Assembly (NCBI GenBank): GCA_963970005.1
Contig: CAXAMN010023306.1
Coordinates: 84,008-148,007 of the forward strand
DNA: 64,000 nucleotides
From: Durusdinium trenchii
Lineage: Eukaryota > Sar > Dinophyceae > Suessiales > Symbiodiniaceae
Direction: 5' to 3'
The position numbers and the translations under genes are program-made. The notes beneath the pieces were generated by a model. That model was not told the origin of the DNA. It saw only the letters and a list, made by a program, of their open reading frames with translations, and did no database searches. Position 1 is the stretch's first letter; every line of letters starts with the position of its first letter. This document shows positions 19,846 to 32,204 of this stretch, in pieces.

Positions 19846-22500
19846 CCACACTTGCCAAGCCAAATCCATCTAAACTCCGGCCTTTCACACTGTTTTAGCT
19901 TTGCCGCTTTTCCAAGGCAACTGGCGACAAGGGCCTTTCTCTCAGAGCGTGTTGGTCAAGCTGCCGAAGAAAGAGGTTCAATCACAGCCCTGGAAGACCA
20001 GTTGTCGATGAAAGGGAACGAATGGTCAGTTTGTGAAACCTAGCTGGTTCAAGGGCATGGACTTGCTTGATTGGTCAAGTTCTGGTCAATGGATGGGCGG
20101 TGAGAAAGTAAAGAGTGATACTGTAGCAGGTTGAACATCTCGGCTGCAGACCTGCACAGTCATTTGTCAACTAAGGTGCTCCCAACTCCCAGAACTCTGG
20201 AACTCGTGTGGCAGCAGCAGCTGGTCTGTACTTCAAGGGTGGAATACCTTCGTTTCTTTCGGTGGCTGTGGTTCAAGAATAGGCCATCCAAGACGGACTA
20301 AAACCCCTGGGGTCCCAGCAGCTGACTTTGGTGCAGATGGCAGCTTCTCCCCAAGTTTGGCTCCAGGATGTGCCCCAGCCAAAGCCTCTGGCTCTCAGCA
20401 AGCTGGGAGGCAGGGATTCGCGAGGTGTCGGCACTTCGAACCACGCCGATGTTGGGATTGGCTTTCCATCTCATGATTTTGCTACAGAAAACTGTGGGCA
20501 ATATGCTGCGTTCCTGGCCTTCACTACCCCTAACAACCTGCAAGAAAGTGTTCCCGCAAAATACTCGTAGCAACTAGTCTAGAATAGTTTTAAAGATGTT
20601 TTCTTGTTTATGTTTGGAAGCACTTAGCTTTTCTTTGCAGGCCTCACTGCCGTGCCAACTCGTCTTGGCCCTCCGCAGCTCAGATACAATGCTTTCGGTC
20701 GCAGGTGACGATCTAACCAACGAAGGTAAAACGCGGTAGTGACATAACATTTTGTACCTTTGGCTGTGTAATGGTGGTGAGGATCTTTTTTGATGTGAGA
20801 GGTCCGTTTTTCTCTTACGAGCTTGCTGCTCAGTCGGCCTGAGGAAGAAAGACGCAGCGGCGGCTGCCACAGTGCCTGCTGCAACGCGTGGAGCCCTGCC
20901 CCGCTCTGTGGTATTCTGGGTAAGAAGAGGATCCATCCAAAAAGTGTTCCTGGGTGCCATCAGGCTTTACCCAGGCTTTCAATTGTCTTGCAGTCTTGGT
21001 GATCATTTTGTGTTGCTGCCATTGCCGCGTGTGCACAGAGGCCTTGATGTCCCGCACCACGTGGTGAAGGGCCTAGCTCATCATCAGATTCTGTGCAGTT
21101 GCATTCATGACGCCCTTTCTTCATTTGCAGCACAAATCAGTGTCCGCATTACTCAGGAACAAGCAGAACAGGGTGCTCTGAGCACACTGCCGTGCTTTGA
21201 GCATGCCACTGGTGCAAGCTCTGCATGAGCAAGTCTGACTGGTGTGCTAGCACAAGACACCTGTCCCACCACCAGAGCACGCTCGCAGTCGGCTTGCTCG
21301 CGCATACGTCGGCTTCATTCCTTTTTGGCTTTCGTGAATGTTGGAGAACACTTGACTCCAAAAAGTAACACCTCAACTATTCTGGGCCACTTCCCACAGC
21401 AGAGCTTGGCCTCATCAAACGTACCATGGGGTGTTTTCCAACAACTGATCGCCAGCAGACAATTTTGATTTCTTGGGATGGCTGTGGCTGAACTGCCCCT
21501 CCCTCGACCCCCAACACAGGCTCAGCCATGCCAACCCCGGGGGCTCTCCTTTTCCGGGGCCGTTTTTGGGGGCTATGCACTGCCTCAGCCAAACCCAACT
21601 GATTTGCGCTGCACGCTGTGGCTCCCTGCATGTTGGACACGGGTTGAGACATGGCCGTTTTAGCCTGATTCAAGCATCTTCAAGCCTTGTGACCGGTTTT
21701 GCACCAAGACCAAAATTACGGAGAAGTTCCCAACGGCAGGGAGAATCGGATCTTTGGCAGTGAGGTTGTTTGGATAGCAAGCCCTTGATCACCAAGACCG
21801 CAACAGCCAGCACCACCACCCTGCGGCCGATGGGTGACAAGGGTTCATGTCGTCCAAGCAGCTTCTTTTTTGTAGTCGGTATCACCCAGAAGCTCAATTT
21901 TTGGCGGTTTCCAGCTCCAGATAGAGAGATAAGGGGAAGCCAATACTTTCATGCAACTGTTGAGCTCCTCTGGGTCTTTGTATGTGGCCACGTGTTCTGC
22001 CGTCTGTTCTAATTTCTCATGATTGCAGGTGATGTTTGTATTGTAAGTATTGACTCGCACAACACCAGTTGATTGTTGGCCCGAGTGATGCAACCTTCAG
22101 GCATCGGCGTTCGAATGCAACGCATAACGTGGGATCTTCTGCCAGGATTGTGGGGCAGGTCCAGGTGCTGAAGACTCTATACGGACCCCCAAGTCGCTGG
22201 CGAAAGCTGTCAGCTTGTAGCGACTCGTCTGATGCTGGCGAAAAAGGACGATGGCATGCGGTTTGGACACGGATGATTGCCCATATGGCGTGCAGAAGAC
22301 GATTGAGAAGAGCATCAAAGAGATTCAAAGAGTCAAGCCAAGCATTTTTAGTTCATACATTTGTTAATTTCTCCACTGATGCTTTAGCACTTTTACATAC
22401 CTTCTGCCTGGACAGCACAGGTTGCTCGCCCTCTACGTTTGTAGTCCCAATATGTCCCAATCATTTTGGCCCAGTGTGATCCAGTGTGTAGCATGTTCTT
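19846..22500 (+). other. Region with scattered exon-like pieces, gene not identified
   Basis: Coding-like + strand frames occur at 19920-20030 (FLSERVGQAAEERGSITALE), 20178-20282 (SGTRVAAAAGLYFKGGIP), 20328-20570 (VWLQDVPQPKPLALSKLGG), 20645-20705, 20820-20990 and 22240-22350 (LDTDDCPYGVQKTIEKSIKE). They look like short exons of one or two multi-exon genes on the same strand as the neighbours. I cannot join them in phase or name the protein. Confidence 0.3.
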
Positions 22501-23148
22501 TGGAGTAGCCAATTGATGCTTTGCAGCAAGTCAGTGTACATGACATCACGATACCTTTTTTTCTCGCTCGGACGTGTTGTTCAGCATTATTCTACAGTGT
22601 TTAAGCTGTCCTCGCGCTTCAGGTATTTGTTCTCACTATCACTAGATGCCCAGTTTCCTTTCATTTTTTTTTCGGCTTTCTGATGTGGTGTGCGTGCTGC
22701 CGAAACTCCATTGTCCGCCCTCAACAAGCACCATAGATACACATAACTCTAGTAGACTCTAGTTGATGTTGGCAATGTAAGCCGTGCAAGCCAGTTGCAG
22801 ATGCGTACTGCGCGGCCAAATTGGACCAACTTCTGCAGCACACTGTGATGCAGTGATATCTCTTCTATCAATGTGCACCCAGGATATTGTGGCAAGCTGA
22901 TGCGGAGGCGGAGGGCAGGTATGTCCTTCGGAGTCCATGTGGCGGTGTGATTCACTTGAAAGCAGCACGTCCAGAAACAACCAAGACAGATATGATATGT
23001 TCAGTTTGGGCTGAAGCTAGCCATGCCCGGCCGAAAGCCAAGATGGTTGGAAGTATGAACATGTTTGCTTCTGTTTGCTCACCAGTGGGGCATGCGGGGA
23101 CTCCACTGATTTTTGTGACTGAAGCCATTTTGGCTGTAATCCTGCTGC
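22501..23148 (+). other. Upstream region of the membrane-protein gene
   Basis: A frame at 22887-23168 stays open (RYVLRSPCGGVIHLKAARPE) and might be an exon of another gene. An in-frame stop at 23137-23139 rules out extending the following ORF upstream without splicing. Confidence 0.3.
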
Positions 23149-25260
23149 ATGTCAAATTTAATCTCTGAAAGTTCCAAAGAGAGCTTTGGAACGTGGAGCT
23201 CGTCTAGTCCAATCGACAGCTTCCTGAAGCTTCAGCACCAATGGCGGCCGGGTTGGTACTTTGTGGTCTTTGTAGTGAATGCCACAGCTACAGCTCTGCT
23301 GTTTCCTGTGGATGACCCTGAGGACCACCTCTACCAGGACCAACCTATCTCATTGCAAAGGAGTAGATGGTGCTTTTGTTTGCTGATGCTGGCGAGCCTT
23401 GGATGTGGTTGCGCGGCGGCTTTTTTGACAAAAAGGGCCGGAGCTTCAGCTCATGTGCGGTCAGCAAGTGGCCATAGCATTAGTCTCTGGTTTGAATCCA
23501 TGTTGGCCTCGATGAGCTTGGCCCCTTGTGGATTCAGATATGGATTCATACCAGTTGGCAACCACCACTCATGGCACATGGGTTTTGCATTGTGTAGGGG
23601 TCTTCTTTATTTGATTGGCTCATTCCTGTTGGAGAGGCTCATCGCTTCTCGAATGGATCTCTTAGAGCAGGCTTCGAATCAAAACTACTGCAGTGGCTGC
23701 GTTCGCAGGCTCCTTTGGGTGCAAGCTTGGGGCGCCGGCGTGACGTCAGTGTTCTTTTTTGGAATGGGCATAATCTATGTGGTTTGTGGCCGTATATGGG
23801 ACAAACTCTTGTGTGCTGCCCTGGCAATCGCAATGTTCACTTCACTGTGCAAGGTGGTGACAAGCATGGTGGCGGCTGGCTCCCTGGCGAGGTCCTTCCT
23901 TCACTTGCGTCGGGTTTTGTATGAGGCGGAGCTTGAAGACGTGCCAGCAGCTGCAAAGTCGTTGAGACGAGCCCGAAGGTTTGCCGCTCTACAGGCGATT
24001 GGCGTCTCTTTCAGCCTCGTGCTCACGATTGTGGTAGTTCCCTTTGTTCTATGTGAAAATCTGGGTGTTATGGTTGACAACGATGCAGTAAATGCGATCA
24101 GCTTGCTTCAGGCTCTTGATTTCCTTGGGCATGCGCTCGCCGCACTGCTCCTATCAGGCAGCCACAGGTTGCCGAAGGTACACCAGACATCTTACCAAGC
24201 CGGTCGCCAGTTGTCCTGTTGGGCATGCCCCAGTCAGAACAGAGCAGCACCAGAAAAGGAAACAGCCTGGAGCCCCACCTGGAAGGCAAAAATTGAAGAG
24301 CTCTCATTGCGGGGCATGACTTTGCGCAGCCTTCTGCATTTTTATCAGGAACACCTCCCTTCCATGCCTGACTGGACATACACACCCAAACATCACAAGA
24401 CAAGGGATGTGGTCCGCAGGGTGATCATCCCTCTCACCAGCCAGGAGGAATTGGCCTTTGCAGTCTCAGCCTTGAACAGGGATGGTGCTCAAAGGGCTCA
24501 AGTCATGGTGACCCACAACTGGGGCAACAGTTTCAAACACATGCTGGCCGCTGTTGTCTCTGATGCTTTGCAGGAATGCAGTTTCAAAATGGCCGCGCAG
24601 CTGCTGGAGGAAGACTGTGCCTTTTTGTGTGGGATCTTGGCCAAGAGCCGTCGATTGGACGACACATATTGGATTTGCGCTTTTGCGGTGAACCAACATA
24701 CCAGCATTTGCCACAGCAATCCTTATGACCGGGACCCCTTGACAAATGAGCTGCATCCAGTGTGTGCTTGCAGTTGCGTTAATATCTCTGATGCGGATGG
24801 CCGAAGCAGTTCCTCAGAGATTAACAAGTTTGATGACATGATGTACCACCTCGCAACAACAGGAATTTGCAGGCAAGTGATTGCAGTGGACAAATCGTTT
24901 GAATTGTTTCGCCGTGCTTGGTGTGTGGCGGAAATTGCAGAAGCCAAACGGTTGGGCATGACTCAGTCACTGAAGCTTCTGTCCAAGGCCACTATTCAGA
25001 CCTTAGAAGTCTTGGATGTTCGCAGCATGAATGCTTCATCCGAAAAGGACAAGGAGCTCATACTGGGTAAGATTCATAACATTGACGAGTTCAATGCACA
25101 GCTGCAAGCGTTACTTTTTGACCCCACATCGGGCCTTGTTGCATCCTGGAACACCATGGACAGTTTGCAGCAGGTGGGAGAAGTTGGCCGGCTCATCCGC
25201 TGGGGCCTCGCTGATGCGGGCACTGGTAAAGTGTGGAATGCATGGGATGCCGATGAATGA
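23149..25260 (+). CDS. Multi-span membrane protein with TIR-like cytosolic half (hypothetical)
   Basis: One uninterrupted ORF of 703 residues. The ATG at 23149 follows an in-frame stop at 23137. About seven hydrophobic segments lie in the first half, at roughly residues 37-56, 76-95, 133-155, 190-220, 222-245, 278-300 and 320-338. After a linker the C-terminal half is soluble. It has VMVTHNWGNSFKHML (about 452), DDTYWICAFAVNQH (about 503) and FRRAWCVAEIAEAKRLG (about 584). The order of an early Thr-His-x-Trp motif, a central W-containing strand and a late WC..E motif recalls TIR-like folds (inference). Similar multi-span proteins seem common in dinoflagellate predicted proteomes, from memory. 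Lack of introns contrasts with the neighbours and may mean retroposition, though no relict leader is seen. Function unknown. Confidence 0.75.
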   Translation: MSNLISESSKESFGTWSSSSPIDSFLKLQHQWRPGWYFVVFVVNATATALLFPVDDPEDHLYQDQPISLQRSRWCFCLLMLASLGCGCAAAFLTKRAGASAHVRSASGHSISLWFESMLASMSLAPCGFRYGFIPVGNHHSWHMGFALCRGLLYLIGSFLLERLIASRMDLLEQASNQNYCSGCVRRLLWVQAWGAGVTSVFFFGMGIIYVVCGRIWDKLLCAALAIAMFTSLCKVVTSMVAAGSLARSFLHLRRVLYEAELEDVPAAAKSLRRARRFAALQAIGVSFSLVLTIVVVPFVLCENLGVMVDNDAVNAISLLQALDFLGHALAALLLSGSHRLPKVHQTSYQAGRQLSCWACPSQNRAAPEKETAWSPTWKAKIEELSLRGMTLRSLLHFYQEHLPSMPDWTYTPKHHKTRDVVRRVIIPLTSQEELAFAVSALNRDGAQRAQVMVTHNWGNSFKHMLAAVVSDALQECSFKMAAQLLEEDCAFLCGILAKSRRLDDTYWICAFAVNQHTSICHSNPYDRDPLTNELHPVCACSCVNISDADGRSSSSEINKFDDMMYHLATTGICRQVIAVDKSFELFRRAWCVAEIAEAKRLGMTQSLKLLSKATIQTLEVLDVRSMNASSEKDKELILGKIHNIDEFNAQLQALLFDPTSGLVASWNTMDSLQQVGEVGRLIRWGLADAGTGKVWNAWDADE

Positions 25261-26236
25261 GTTTTTTTGATCAACCGATCCCAGAAGATCCATGGGGTTT
25301 TTCGAATTCGGTGCATTTCGGTGCCAGCCGGCAAGTAGGAGTTAATCACACTAAGTTGATTTTACAGCCAGGTTGGCACATCCACATTATGTGTTTCAAC
25401 TTGGCAATCGAAATGTTAAAACTGGCCAAATTGCTGTAAGCGCTATTTGGCCAACACTTGATTATGCAGCAGAAACAGGACAGTTCAGGAGTTGTTCTTG
25501 CCGTCATGCGGTCCTTTCGGAAAATTATAAGCTAAACAAGCCAGAGAGGTGCTCTTGTGTGAGACCGTGTGCTTGAGACTGCTTGATGCATTGGTTTTGC
25601 GTAGTTGGACAGGTGCCAGAGGAGAGAAGCGTTCTGACTTCATGGTAACTTGGAGCATGTTGAGCAAGATGTAGCGTGGAGTTTGCAATCAAAAACTCAA
25701 GCCATCGAGGGTATCCATGTTGATAAGCCTGTGCACTGTGCACTTACAATTTGCAAGCGAAGCAAACCTTGTTTTGTTGAGGGAACCCCTTGGGTACGCA
25801 AAACGACATGCAAGTGGAGACCATCACAGTCCGACCACCCTGAAGCCTGAAGTCTTTCAACCTGACCTTCAACTCAGGCTCCACCCAGACATGTTGGCAT
25901 GTGGTGGAGGGCCTGAAGCCGAGTTCATGTTTTGAGGCCTCTCACCGTGTAGCTGCAGCATGTCAATTTAGCAAGAAAGTAATGTTTTTTTGTTCATTTT
26001 ATAGTTGGATTCATTGCCGCCAACCCTTTTGGCCCAACAGGAGTTCCACATTTGCACGGCCGTAATTTTTGGCATACATAATTATATGAAGCGAATTCTT
26101 GTGCGACATTTATGTCAGGATGCTTGACATACAGCAAGACCATGCACTCAGTAGGCAAGGTCCCATCTTTTTCTTTCGACTCCTGGCAGAGAGCAATACG
26201 CGGTAGCGAATTTTTGCTGCTCGGCCGTGGGCAAAA
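25261..26236. other. Spacer between the membrane-protein gene and CDC5
   Basis: I see no gene or clear repeat in this stretch. Open frames are short and without recognisable motifs. Confidence 0.5.
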
Positions 26237-28781
26237 ATGAGGATTTTGATCAAAGGTGGTGTGTGGAAGAACTCTGAGGATGAAGTGCTCAAAGCGGCTG
26301 TGATGAAATATGGCCTCAACAACTGGCCACGTGTTGCCTCTCTATTGGCCCGAAAAAGCCCCAAGCAGTGCAAGTCCAGATGGTATGAGTGGCTCGATCC
26401 CAGTGTCAAAAAGACTGAGTGGACCCGTGAGGAGGAAGAGAAGCTGCTACACCTCGCGAAGCTTTTTCCCACCCAGTGGCGCACCATCGCCCCGATTGTG
26501 GGCCGCACAGCTTATCAATGCCTGGAGCACTATGAGAAGCTCCTTGATCAGGCCCAGGGGAAGGATGAAATGGATGAAAACGATCCGCGGCGCTTGAAGC
26601 CGGGTGAAATTGATCCACATCCGGAGACAAAGCCTGCTAGAGCCGACCCGATCGATATGGATGAGGATGAGAAAGAGATGTTGTCCGAGGCACGTGCGAG
26701 GTTGGCCAACACTCGCGGCAAGAAAGCCAAACGAAAGGCCCGGGAGAAGCAGCTTGAAGAGGCAAGGCGCTTGGCAGCGCTGCAGAAGCGGCGTGAGTTG
26801 AAAGCTGCAGGCATTTCCACAGCCAGGAGGTACAAATCCCGGAAGTTTATTGACTACGGGGAGGAGGTGCCCTTTGAGGCGCAGCCACCAGTCGGCTTCC
26901 ATGAGGTTGGCCCAGAAGAGACGCCCAGGGTGTCCATGGGTTTGGCCAATGTCCGGCTTCAGGCCATTGAGAATCGCAGCCGTTTGGATGATGAAAAGCG
27001 CCGTCGCAAGGATGATGAGCGCAAGTTGAAGCGCCTCAAGGACGAGAATCTGCCAGAGGCGATCGAAATGATCAACAAGCTGAATGACCCTCAGCAGTTG
27101 CGCAAGCGCACCGCGCTGAACCTACCAGCCCCACAGCTCAATGATGAGGAGTTGGAAGCCATTGTGAAGATGGGAGCTGATGCGGCTGCTTTGCAGGCGG
27201 AGAGTGCAGATAGCTCCACTGCAGGGCTTGTCCAGAGCTATGGTGACACACCTGGCTCAACACCAGTGAGGACACCAAGACGTCCAGATCCAGTGCTGCT
27301 GGAAGCGTCGGTGCAAGCAGGTGTGACGCCCCGACCTGAGCCGGGCGCTGGCGGTGCCACACCCGGAGCAACTCCAGGTGCCACGCCCGGTGCGACGCCA
27401 GGACCACTCACGCCCAACCCCCTGCTGAACGCAACTCCTCACTTGAGAGGAGGTGGCGCTACACCCGGGCCGGGTTCAACCCCGGGGCCAGGGGCAACTC
27501 CAAAGTCCCTGCGTGATGGCTTGGCCTTGAACCAGGAGTGCGATGATTTTCTTCATGCATAACTTGACCGACTTAGCATCAGTCCAAGGTTTCTTGAAGT
27601 GGCTCAATCCCAACTGGACTAGGGGAGGTGTGTTTCAGTTCGGTTCTCATGGTCTGCAGGCCTGCCCTTATACATGCATGCATGATTATTTACAGTATGC
27701 ATGAAACCCAGCAATTCTTGATGTTTGCAAGGCTTTGGGTGTTTGCACTGAACTCTGTACTAAGCTTTCTGCACAGGAAGAGCTTGACCAGATGCCCGAG
27801 AAGCTCCGGAAGGCCAACCAGCGGATGCAGATGCAAGCAGCCTTGGGAACCTTGCCAGCCCCAATGAATGAGGTAGAGATCTCCATGCCTGAACTCATGG
27901 AAGAGGAGGCCGATACACAAGCTCCTTTGGAGGAGGACCAAGCCGATGCCGACAAGCGTCGTGAGAAGGAAGAGCTTCGACGTTTAGAGATTGAGCGGCA
28001 GAAGCAAAGTCAGCCGGTGAAGATGGGTTTGCCTCGACCAGTCCAGACGTCGATGATGATTTTTGAGAGCTCCGCATCACAGGCGACTGGTGAGGCTTTG
28101 TCAGGCCCGCAGCACTTGTTGCAACAGGCTGAAGGGATGCTCCACGAGGAGATGGCGAACATGATCACGCGTGATGCGGTTCTGTTCCCTGTGAAGGGTG
28201 CCAAACCTCCAAAGAAGGCACCCGCAGAGATGGATGTAAGCTTGGAAGAGCTACAGTCAGCTGCTGCGATGCTTGAGGAGGAGCTTCATGCCTTCTCTCA
28301 GGCTTCAGGAGGTGATATCAGTGCAGAAGCAGCTGTTCAGGCCGCCTTCGAAGAGGGTCTGGTGAAGCAATTTGTGTTTTTGCCATCGGCCAAGCGCTTC
28401 ATGGATTCCAGGGTCATGGGGAAGAAGGAGCGCACCGAGGCGGCCAAGCACCAGTTTGAGATGCTGGATGCCAATCAACAGAAAGAGCTGAAGAGGGTGA
28501 AGAAGCTAGAGGAAAAGATGGAAAGATTGCTGGGAGGTTATACCACAAAGTCCAGACAGACTTTGCAGCACATCCGGAAGCTCTCGGAGGAGCGAGAGAC
28601 GGTAGCCATTGAAACGGAGGTCTTTGAGACCTTGAGGTGCAGAGAGGAGAAGGCCATCCAGACCCGTGTCGAGGAGTTACAGGAACTGGTGGACCGTGAG
28701 AAGAATCGGAACAAGAAGCTTCAGAACCGCTACAGGGAAGCTCAGAAGGCGGTGGATCTCCTCAATGGCAAGCTGCAGTGA
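26237..28781 (+). CDS. CDC5L: CDC5 (CDC5L) pre-mRNA splicing factor
   Basis: Two exons, 26237-27535 and 27777-28781, join in phase 0 to give 767 residues, close to the usual length (human about 800). CDC5 is a core member of the PRP19/NineTeen complex in the spliceosome nucleus. The start MRILIKGGVWKN matches the invariant CDC5 N-terminus. Two Myb repeats follow (about 8-55 and 60-105: KSRWYEWLDPSVKKTEWTRE, TQWRTIAPIVGRT). Next come the hallmark KLKPGEIDP-type block (here RRLKPGEIDP), DPIDMDEDEKEMLSEARARL and the basic GKKAKRKAREKQLEEARRLA. A TPG/TP-rich stretch (about 340-425) provides repeated Thr-Pro sites. The C-terminal third ends in a coiled coil. The 241-base intron starts GA and ends AG. 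Without splicing, exon 1 would run to a stop at 27562. Confidence 0.97.
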
Positions 28782-29399
28782 GTCTTAATTCATGTGGTAC
28801 AGAAGGCTCCGCAAGGCGAGAGTCCCAACCGTGACCGCACAGCAATTAAAGGCAAAAGGGTTCAAAGGATTCAATTTGGTGGGTTTAGCGTCGGTCTGCA
28901 TCATTGCTTTTGTCACGTTGGAGTCTGACAGGAACCTTTTCCATTTGTGGATGTTTTTGGATGATTCTCGAATTGCCTAGGGTCCGACTGCTGACCTCTT
29001 GGCATTGGAATATAACTACACTTCGACCACTGAAGTAGTTTCCATATAGCAACAGACTGAAATGTGAAAAGCGCGCGGAGTGCAGTGTTCTCAGGTGCAG
29101 CTCGCATGCATGCAGCTAGCATCACCTTGGCAACTTGGAATTGTCCTGGCTACTTGTCCTTTGAGCTTTTTCCGGTGAGAAGTGAAGGAGCAAATGTAGG
29201 AGTGGCGGTGTGACTCGGGTTAGTGTTTCTGTCGTTTTCTGTGTGAAGCAGCTTTTTCTTCTAAAGTTGCTTTCCATTTTTTTGCCAACCCCATGCTGCA
29301 AGGCTTTGCTTCGACGCGTGGGATGGCATCGGCAAGACCTGTTTGTCGCACGGTAAAAAGTCTCCGGAAACTGCAGAAACGATCCATTTGGATACAACA
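28782..29399. other. Downstream of CDC5, no gene seen
   Basis: No motif, exon-like frame or repeat of note. A short frame at 28792-28980 continues + strand codons but has no support. Confidence 0.45.
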
Positions 29400-29510
29400 T
29401 GGTCGCTACTAAGAACAAGTGCATCGCTAGTTACTAGTAGCTTCGCGCTACATACTAGTAGTAATGCCCCTGGTACTAGTAGCGATGCACTAGTTGCTAG
29501 TAGCTTTTTC
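29400..29510. repeat. CTAGTAG-type repeats
   Basis: Repeated ctagtagcgatgcac, ctagtagcttc and actagtagtaatgcc strings. These are the same core as the 40-bp array at 33807-34526 but irregular. Confidence 0.75.
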
Positions 29511-32204
29511 TCATTCTAATGATTTTTCATTTCCTCACTGAATCATGTTGCCGGTGTTCCATGATCCGCGTGGGCAGGTGAGTGATGCACTTGCAAGACC
29601 CAAAATACGTTTACTGACGGGTTAAGCGGTTAAGCGAAGGTGAATGGTTGGATAGCGTCCAGGTTATTTACGTATTTTGTCATTTGGCTTCAGTAACGAT
29701 TGACAGCCTAGATCTTGGCATGTCACAAGGCCGCATGTACGCTCTCCTGAAGCGACAATCTTCTGGCCCTTCAGGCCAGTTCATCTCGCTAAATACTCAA
29801 ATCATACAAAGCTCAGGCACTTGAGTCTGAGCAGGGCCTAAATGCCGAAGAAAGCCATAGAGTTCTTGTCATGTCACAGCCTGTGGCACTGCAGCCCGGT
29901 GGCCATGCCTTGTGAGAACGGATGTTGGCATGCGTCCACATGAAACACGTCGTTCCTGGACGTTTCTTGGCTTCGCGTCCATTCTGGCACCTGCATGTGT
30001 CCAGGCCTGCCAAGCGCGGTTAGAGGGTTGATCATGCTGGAGGTTGTTCTGTTGTGAGGGTCCTAGGCCTCCGCGTGCCTACTCGATTGTGCGCCCCTCC
30101 ATGGGTGATTTTGACACGGGTTTGTTTTCTTTTTGCAATTCGTCTCTTTAGCTTGATGTTGTGTACCTCATTGTGCAGAACCTCATCGCAGGTGTGGCAC
30201 TCTGTTGCTGGAAATCCTGTTGGTTGCAGCGGTCGGGTTGGGCCCAAGACAAGGCATTGGCATGAAAGTGCAGAGTGTTCTCAACCGAATTTGAAGGACA
30301 TTCCTTTCATGACTTCGAGGCCTTTTTCAACGATTGCTGGCTGACTGATTGCCTGTTTCGGGCTTTGGTTTCCTGTTTCGGAGTTCAGTGCTGGCAGCCC
30401 AGAGTGGCGACCAAGTGCAGCAGCGGCTGCAGGCTTCCCTTTGTCCTTAAGCCGAAGAAGCGCTTCGTGGCTTTTCGTGTTGGACACTTGGTTGGTGAAA
30501 CTGGAGCGGGGGGGAACATCGCTTGTCAGACAGTGACGCAACCACAAGCAAAACAGTCTTTGTGGCATTTGTGGCTTAGGCAACTGGCTTTGCTTGCTTC
30601 ATCCATGGGGGTTGAACGTGACGCTGAATGATGTGGATGGGCAACCCTTGTTCGAGGCTGAGGAAGGCGAGTGCAAACGGATTCACGCAGAACACTTGCG
30701 AAGAAGACCTGGACAGAGCGTTGCCAATGGTCATACTTTACCCCTACCAATGGGTGCCTCCAGCACTTCAGGAACTGCTGTTCAGTGGGTGCCACCTCGC
30801 GGAAGCCTTGGCTCTTGCGCACCCACCAAAGCTTGGCAGCGAAGAGCCTTGTCACTGGAGTCGGTGTGCCTTGGCGAAGACTGACTCTGCAACTTCCTTG
30901 GGGCTGAGATAAGAAGGATACCTGTCCCTCTCAACATCTTTACCTTTTCTGAGTTCTTTTCTTTGAGATCTCACCAGAGTCAAGCCAATCAATGACTTTT
31001 TTGCGTGCTAGGTATCTCACGGAGCTTCGTGCTTGGGCTGCGCGTGATGAGCGCCAAGCACCTCAAAGATCCGCACTGCCGCGGGTTGGGGGCCTGTCAA
31101 ATCGAAGCGCGGAATCGAACAGTGTTTTGTCGTCCAGTCTTGAGCCCTTGTTGGGACAAGAGGCAGGCAACCATTCTTGGAGGGTTGTTGGACCTATGCC
31201 TGGCGAAGAATAGACTTCGCAGTTTTTTCCTTCTGGCTTGGAAGAAAGGCGTAGTATATAGATCCCAGAAAGTAGGCATGGTTGGTGGCTCCTGCTTGCC
31301 AGTGCACACTGGACAGCACTCGCTTGAGGCTGATCGTTTCAATCGAAGAGACAAAACTCAAGGCAGTGGGAGAGTAGATTTGACATACAGCAGACTTCGA
31401 TCCTTGCATTCCTCAGTAGAAGATAGTAGAAGTTCAAGCAATGGGAAGGCTGGCTCAGTCACCTGTGTAGAGGAGACATGTTCAGCTTGGAAAGATAAAG
31501 TCCTTGACAAGAGAGATACTTTTGGACCGTATGTAGCGTTTGAGATCTGCAGCTCTCCCCCAACCAACCGCACAAACTCTGAAAAAAGTAGGTTGGCCTC
31601 GTGCACTGCGTGCAGCTAAGACGAAGCATCGCCTGAATGCGCTTGTCGTGGAGGCGGGGCGTTGCTATGAAATCAGTTGTGGATAGTTGTGGTGATTACA
31701 GTGGACATTCATTGAACAAATGTCTAGTGGCAGCGCTTCATGGCAGCATCGAGATGTTTGCATAAACTTCGAGCCGCTCAACTCTTCTCGCCCCAAGCAA
31801 AAGATTGGTAAATGATTGGTACCACGAGCATTTGGCAAGTGACGCTTTTTGATGCTTTTTGGGGTTTGGGCCGGCACCACTGAGACGCAAGCAAACAGCA
31901 GCTGAAAGGCAGCATCTTCCTGCAAATGTGGGTCCGCCACTTATGTTGCAATTGCGGCCGAGGCACAGTCCAAGGCACTGGCCCACCCACACACACACAC
32001 ACATTTGCATACTGTACAACAATATATATATATATACATCTATGGACACACATGCACACATGAATCAATTTAACGGCCAACTGTACGTACATTAGAAAAA
32101 TGTCTGTATGTACACTTGCAGAAAGTGACTGTCAGCGTGTGCCCAGCTGCACAATATGCCACAATGATGCGAAGATTGAAAGAGCAGAACCCGTCTTCTC
32201 CTAG
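29511..32204. other. Gene-poor stretch
   Basis: Open frames on both strands at 30054-30900 and 30990-31620 give no recognisable domain. A frame after an acceptor-like gctag at about 31010 (RYLTELRAWAARDERQAPQR) is weakly coding-like. A (CA)n run lies at 31989-32003 and TA repeats at 32020-32040. Confidence 0.4.
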
